From Saccoglossus kowalevskii (Eukaryota > Hemichordata > Enteropneusta > Harrimaniidae), in contig NW_003107090.1 in NCBI RefSeq assembly GCF_000003605.2, positions 822,864 through 858,796 of the forward strand: a stretch of DNA of 35,933 nt, read 5' to 3'. The translations under genes were made by a program, and so were the position numbers. Below the pieces are notes generated by a model that worked only from the letters and a program-made list of their open reading frames with translations, was not told the origin of the DNA and searched no databases. Of this stretch, positions 31,141-35,933 are shown piece after piece (position 1 is the first letter of the stretch; every line of letters starts with the position of its first letter).

Positions 31141-32640
31141 TCTCTTTGCTGCTTCTTGACTGCAGTGAAGACAAATTATGAAAACATTGTACATGTATTC
31201 AGGACCAGTGATTGCTACAGTATAATTCAGTGTGTGCAGAAACATATTCCAATATACTATGTACATCCTGTAGAAATCATTTTTCACACATTCATAATGA
31301 AACCATATAGTATATTTTATATGAAAAACAAGATATATTTTCACAGATAATTTGAAACATAATCATGGCCAGTAAACAGACACCCAGGTTGCTCGAACTA
31401 GTCAACTTGTTGTGAGCCTAGAAAAGAAGATGGACCATGCTTATTTTGCGAAAGTTGTGGATATTTATATCTGAAAGGTCACTGCTACCAAAGAATCTTA
31501 TAAGGAGGATGTAAAAAAGTTTATTAAGACTTGTATAAATAATAGACTGATTGAGATAGTAAATTTTCTACCCTGAACTGACTTCGCAAACTTTGAACAT
31601 AAAATTGTGATAACTAAAAGCAAAAAGATATTCTGTCAATTTAGATGATGAAATCAGATGTCTGCCAACAGAATGTTTATTTTGATGAGTACACGTAACA
31701 AAATATATTGCCAGAAATATAATTTCATACTTGTATAGTTTATAGAGGTAAGAATATATCAATATTATTGTTACGAGCAAAAAACTTCTAATTGAGATAA
31801 TATGGTACCTGTTTTATCACAATGAATTGCATACAGTAATTGTTATATTAGTAGCACATGGGTATATGTTACATGGGTGTATCCATGGTCAGAATGTTTC
31901 ATTTTATAAATCGGCTTAACTCACAATGCTGCATTCGCTCTAATAGAAGTGCATATCCAATAGAAATGTACATTACACTAAACATGTTATTTATTCTATG
32001 AAGAAGGTTTGTGAGATTGTAAGTATCTTTGCCTAAGTGGTAAGAACCTCAACTACTAAAGTGACAATAGCTGTGATTTTGAATATTTTTTTGATAAAAT
32101 TTAACCTCTTAAAGGTGGCTAAATCTTATTTAGACACAATCATGCTTTAAAAAATGTGATGCGAAAACTAAGGCTCAAATAGTCTCCTTTTTTTGAAAAT
32201 CTGTCATGTGATTGAGGTCATAGAAAATGTTGACACATGACATACATAAATATAAAATCAACAGTGAGAGACCGCCAGAGAGAGGCATACACTCTCAAGA
32301 AGGACACATTTCGCCAAGGGCCCATGGTAAGTTATCTTGTACCGTAATCCCCAAGGATCACTAGACAAAACAGCATTTCAATAGACGCCGCCCTCTGGAG
32401 ATAAGGATAAAACCCTGTGGCCATCTTTTTTCACTTGCAAGTGATATAGTGTACAACGTCGATATAGCATATATGCAAAGTTTTCAGTGTCCGAATTTCA
32501 TCAATGGCCTTTACAAATTGGCACTGATAGCACAGGAAATGTTTTATTAAAAATAAAAATTAAAAAAGATCGATAGTTGCAGCCATTGTCACTTTAATAA
32601 TTCATATTTCTTAGCAAACAGAATATTTATATTTTAAGCT
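31141..32640. other. No confident gene
   Basis: AT-rich spacer. A short plus frame near 31408-31495 reads EPRKEDGPCLFCESCGYLYL followed by KGHCYQRIL, with a C-x2-C-x2-C cluster that could be a zinc-finger scrap, but an overlapping frame looks equally plausible. Elsewhere only short frames without motifs. Confidence 0.4.
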
Positions 32641-32684
32641 TGTGAAAGCGATGTTTCACGTATTTGCAAATTGGGAATGCTACT

Positions 32685-33256
32685 TTAAGGAGCTGTATAA
32701 GTACTACACCTCTCATTGTTCGCAAAAACGAAAGCTAAAGCTTGTTTTGACATGGACACACAGCAACATGTGCAGTAATGACAGGCACATAAGTCACATG
32801 ACATATTACAATGTGGTTTATCACATAGGTCTTGCAGATATTGTTGGTCCATTTCATGTATACTTAAAACCTGCAAAATTTCAAATCTCAGACACTTCAT
32901 ATTTCTATTAATAAGTTTGTTACAGAGAATTGTCATATCTTCTTCATACCTAAATACATCTGTTCGGAGTGAATAGCAGTATGCCTCACCATGACTGGCT
33001 GTATCACGGGCACATCGCCCAACTTCCTGCCAGTATTGCTGCACATTGTTGCTTCCTCCCCAGTGAATTATGATCCCAACAGCTGGGATATTAATCCCTA
33101 TTCCAAAAGCAACTGTTGCAACAACACATCTGATGCTGCCAACACCCTCTTTTGATCTTCAGCTTCTACAGACGCATTGTACATGTCAATCATTCTATTT
33201 TTTACACTTTTTTTCTTCCGTATGTATGCATGTTCACCCAGTTTAAATCTTGCCAT
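32685..33256 (-). pseudogene. RecQ-like superfamily 2 helicase fragment, C-terminal core
   Basis: The minus strand reads MARFKLGEHAYIRKKKSVKN, then RMIDMYNASVEAEDQKRVL. After a small deletion and frame change near 33140 it gives GSIRCVVATVAFGIGINIPA, then VGIIIHWGGSNNVQQYWQEV and GRCARD. ATxAFGxGIxxPxV, VxHxG and YWQExGRxxRD are helicase motifs V and VI of RecQ proteins, which unwind DNA using ATP. The tail after motif VI runs on to a Cys-rich stretch (CDLCACHYCTCCC) and a stop at 32685. The N-terminal motifs I-III are absent. This sequence style (GRCARD rather than GRAGRD) is common in multicopy, transposon-associated RecQ-like genes of invertebrates. Confidence 0.75.
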
Positions 33257-34155
33257 CTTTTACCAGCCTGGGTGATACTTCTGTAATTTTTTTATTTGTG
33301 TTAAAAATACTATTTTTTTTTTTTTTATTTCATATTTTTTAACTGCTCCGTTACCACAAAATAGTATATTCATTATATGGTCATTGTATTTAAAAAGGCA
33401 TTTGAAGGCTGTTGATCTTCTGATTATGCTAAATTCTTTTAATTTGGTTCTCCTTGACACATCAATACCGATTTGACATAACATCTATGCTTTTGGGACC
33501 TACGATAACAATCAATGCAATTAGTGTTTTCAATTTCTCAAAAAATATTTCAAATAGAGTATTGTTTAGTTACTGATAATCATAATCTGATTTGGTCTAC
33601 AGTATGGTGTATCCAACAATAATATTTAAGAAAGTGTTTTCGTCGATAATGCATCTTTAATAGATGGATTGAAATAATGTTTTTATTCATTGTTGTGTGC
33701 CTGTGGCAGGAATAATTGCCTAGATTCAGAATCGAAGTGCATTCATTAACACATCCTTCCCCCACCCCAGGGTTAAATGACATCCATATACTATTTGTGT
33801 GGATGACTGGAAGAAAGTCTGAAACAATATTAAAGAACAGAACACGACCAGCATGCAAATAAAGTTTATTTCAACTCGCAGAAACAAAAATAATTTAAAC
33901 ATAACTGAACATGCTCTGTTGAAGTTGCATTATTACCATTTTGTATAATCAAAAGCAATTAAATAGGGTGCAGCAAAATTAAGTAGCCTGCTATAACTGC
34001 TATAACAGTTATTTCATGTCTCTTATGAGCTTTTTTTCCTCATTAATATCAAGTAAAACATGTCATCCATTGTTCAGAAAATTAGCACATACCGATTAGC
34101 ACTGTCAAATTCATAGTCACCTACTGACCGTCTAGGCAAAAGCAAAGTAACATTT
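33257..34155. other. No gene seen
   Basis: AT-rich spacer with a T15 run near 33310. Minus-strand open frames (33260-33484, 33580-33858) show no family motif. The first lies just upstream of the RecQ fragment but does not resemble its missing N-terminal part. Confidence 0.5.
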
Positions 34156-34159
34156 CCAG

Positions 34160-34281
34160 TTTGCTATCTATGAGGCAGAAGGACACGAAGAAGGCATGAA
34201 ATCCTGTGAGGAAATTGCCTGGTATTTAGATGAAGTAAAAGCTAAGGGACAAAAAGCAAGAAAGGCAATTATATATGTCAG
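34160..34281 (+). other. Unrecognised putative exon, 122 bp
   Basis: Follows an acceptor CATTTCCAG and ends at CAG|GTTGGT. Reads FAIYEAEGHEEGMKSCEEIA, then WYLDEVKAKGQKARKAIIYV. Strongly charged and probably helical. No family was recognised; the donor is weak. Confidence 0.35.
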
Positions 34282-34699
34282 GTTGGTATCACTGTAATAT
34301 TTAATCGTTTTGTGTTAAGTGTACAATCATCAAGGAATAAATTTGTTTGTAAAATTATTCTGATTTAAAATTTTATCATCCTCGTATATGGTTTATGATG
34401 AAAAAGTTATCAAAATACTACTGCTATATCAAACTTGAAATTTGTACATTTAGTATTATACTTAATAAAGTTATTTTTAACATTAGTTGAAGTTGCCTAA
34501 TTCGAGGATAAATACTTCTAGCCTGATCAGATTATTTCATTGTTTTTGCTGTTGTATTCACATTTTCCTCGGATTTCGGACAATCGTTCTCAGAATAATT
34601 GGCGAAATAGTTTCGGGAACCATCGACAGTAGAAAGGTAGAAACGTGAGAAAAAATAATAATAAAAAAAACCAGCTGTTTACTGATTTCAGGTCGGTAA

Positions 34700-34800
34700 A
34701 ATAGGGTAACTTGCATGGAACTGTAGCTCCCTGGTTTCGCGTTATCACCACAACGAACGGAATAACCGACAGCAAAACCAAGTGAGCTACAGAATAGCCT
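34700..34800. repeat. Short palindromic dispersed repeat, copy 2
   Basis: Homologous to 29960-30060, with inverted ends (GTAGCTCCCTGGTTT and AAAACCAAGTGAGCTAC). This copy ends about 30 bp before the NRF1-site promoter of the SAP/SWIM gene. Confidence 0.7.
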
Positions 34801-34828
34801 TTTTGCGCATTCAACCAGAAATGCTTAG

Positions 34829-34894
34829 TGCGCATGCGCACCATCCAACTTGACCTAGTTGGGATACGGAAGTCGTCAGTATGATATTTATACC
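34829..34894 (+). promoter_or_regulatory. CpG-type promoter with NRF1 palindrome and ETS core
   Basis: TGCGCATGCGCA at 34829-34840 is a perfect match to the NRF1 consensus YGCGCAYGCGCR and is fully palindromic. An ETS-type ACGGAAGT lies at 34866-34873 and a TATTTATA stretch at 34884-34891. The SAP/SWIM start codon follows at 34895 in a good context (ACCATGG). NRF1 plus ETS sites close to the start are typical of housekeeping animal promoters. The transcription start is not determined. Confidence 0.6.
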
Positions 34895-35933
34895 ATGGCG
34901 ATAACAGACACGAACTTGATGATCGAAGATCTGAAGAAAAAAACAGTGAAACAGCTTAAAGAAATTTTAAAATCTAAAAATGTGAAGACTGGTGGCAGCA
35001 AAAGCGAGCTGGTTGCAAGGACTTTGGTTGTTTTTTTCCGCAGGTTCATCGAGAACGCAGGCAACAGAATCAACGCAGTCGCTAGAACTAAATGCTGAAG
35101 ATGGCATTATTGAGCAAGAAAATGATAGTTCCTGGTCAGTGGAAGTATTGCTACGTAGAACTCGTGGTAAAACATGGTCTTCTGATTTCAGACTTGCCCC
35201 GATGCTCACGTTTATGCAACTGTACAATTATTTGGTTGTGACGTCCGCTAAATATACACCAACTTTCATGGAAAAAGTTGGATACAAGCAGCTGAAGGCA
35301 TTTAATTTTTTTTTGCGGAAGGTCACGTAACAAAGATCGAAATATTAAAAGAAGAAATTACAGCAAAAGTGAAAGCTCCGAATCAAAACAAATCTAGACA
35401 AGAGGCACTTACCATGTCTCACATCTCAAAAAATTATACTTTATTGGTATTGGGTGCAGTTAAAAATAATTTCATTTCAATAAATTATATAGACGTCACG
35501 TATTATGTTGCAACTGTTTTGGGAATTATGATTTATTTCTAGGGTATATTGATATATTTTTATGGGAAATATATTATGTCCCTGAACAAAAATTTAAAGA
35601 TTTAAACTTGCAAAACGTTGTTGACATATATTATTGAAGTTAATAATAATTATATTATTATTTATTGCACTAAAGGTATCAATGCACTTGGTAAGTGTAA
35701 CCATGTTACAGCACTGCTATTTGCATTGGAAGACTTTTGCCGTAAAGGATTACATGAAAACGAAGACCCAGTTTCATGTACAAGTACCCTATGCCAGTGG
35801 ACTAAACCAAGAACCCTGCAGACTACAAGTGCCCCACTACATGATTTGACAATAAGAAAATACCAATACAGTCAAGACTATAACAGAAAACCATCCATCA
35901 ATCTATATGACCCCAGAGCACCACACCAAAGAA
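34895..35933 (+). CDS. SAP plus SWIM zinc-finger protein, 5' part (runs off the window)
   Basis: From ATG 34895: a SAP domain at residues about 15-44 (KTVKQLKEILKSKNVKTGGS, then KSELVARTL), a DNA-binding helix pair. A frame change in a T7 run (35031-35037) leads to TQATESTQSLELNAEDG, then FMEKVGYKQLKAFNFF. A second change in a T9 run (35306-35314) leads to AEGHVTKIEILKEEITAKVK and YTLLVLGAV. After an intron-like AT-rich tract with acceptor CACTAAAG (35675) comes GKCNHVTALLFALEDF, the CxH half of a SWIM zinc finger, then PVSCTSTLCQW and KPSINLYDPRAPHQ, open to the window edge. The CxC half of the SWIM finger was not found between 35543 and 35675. Proteins of this kind are multicopy in invertebrates and often continue into a YqaJ-type exonuclease domain, which would lie beyond the window. 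Homopolymer errors could explain both breaks. Confidence 0.7.

Noticed and set aside
31408-31495. A C-x2-C-x2-C zinc finger exon
   Set aside because: An overlapping frame gives an equally long plausible peptide and there is no splice or family support, so it is only mentioned in the gap description.
33260-33484. N-terminal part of the RecQ-like helicase
   Set aside because: No Walker A, DExH or other helicase motif is visible in this frame.
34995-35045. A normal intron ending at TTTTTTTCCGCAG in the SAP gene
   Set aside because: The only upstream GT that keeps the SAP domain would leave an intron of about 17 bp, too short to splice; an indel or a deleted intron fits better.
1-35933. CRISPR array, bacterial operon or rRNA
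   Set aside because: Repeats are irregular or transposon-like, no rRNA-like stretch was seen, and coding pieces have eukaryotic introns.

Overview
This is animal nuclear DNA. It is AT-rich and gene-poor, carries consensus GT-AG introns, and is packed with decayed transposon genes that I recognise by translating both strands. There are no operons, ribosome binding sites or bacterial-type genes. The mix (Gmr1-like Ty3/gypsy, Mutator-like, hAT, SAP/SWIM and RecQ-like multicopy genes, a tRNA-derived SINE, CGTCCGTCCGT-type repeats) fits a marine invertebrate such as a mollusc or another lophotrochozoan or invertebrate deuterostome. The sequence does not settle which. All family assignments come from reading motifs; no database search was run.

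Layout. 0.4-2.0 kb: integrase of a Ty3/gypsy-type retrotransposon followed by the start of its reverse transcriptase, the unusual Gmr1 order. 2.0-3.6 kb (minus): broken Mutator-like transposase, with a 0.75-kb direct repeat lying on both sides of one of its exons. 5.45-6.1 kb (plus): NRF1/EWG/P3A2-type DNA-binding domain with one in-frame stop and a consensus intron, followed by a 289-bp tandem repeat. 8.3-9.5 kb (minus): two exons of a transposon-associated cysteine-motif gene whose splice phases agree. 9.6-13.6 kb: a 4-kb stretch bounded by inverted repeats, holding a 21-bp satellite, a foldback with telomere-like arms, an unrecognised minus-strand gene remnant and the 3' end of a non-LTR retrotransposon. 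15.5 kb (minus): possible DNA-methyltransferase-like exon. 17.6-18.1 kb (plus): second Mutator-like fragment. 19.1-20.6 kb (minus): relic of a multicopy family with PIN/FEN (XPG)-like nuclease motifs. 22.2 kb: tRNA-derived SINE. 23.1-24.3 and 27.2-28.2 kb: hAT transposase pieces in both orientations, with a chromo-barrel-like exon at 24.5-24.9 kb. 30.2-31.1 kb: 0.9-kb element with short terminal inverted repeats. 32.7-33.3 kb (minus): RecQ-like helicase fragment. 34.8 kb to the window end (plus): the best candidate for a live gene, a SAP plus SWIM zinc-finger protein with a CpG-type promoter carrying a perfect NRF1 palindrome and an ETS core.

Nearly all coding matter is therefore transposon-derived, and most of it is broken. 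The parts most worth following are the nuclease-like and RecQ-like relics (possibly an Academ-type transposon), the SAP/SWIM gene whose frame breaks both sit in T homopolymers, the NRF1-like DNA-binding gene, and several coherent but unrecognised reading frames.
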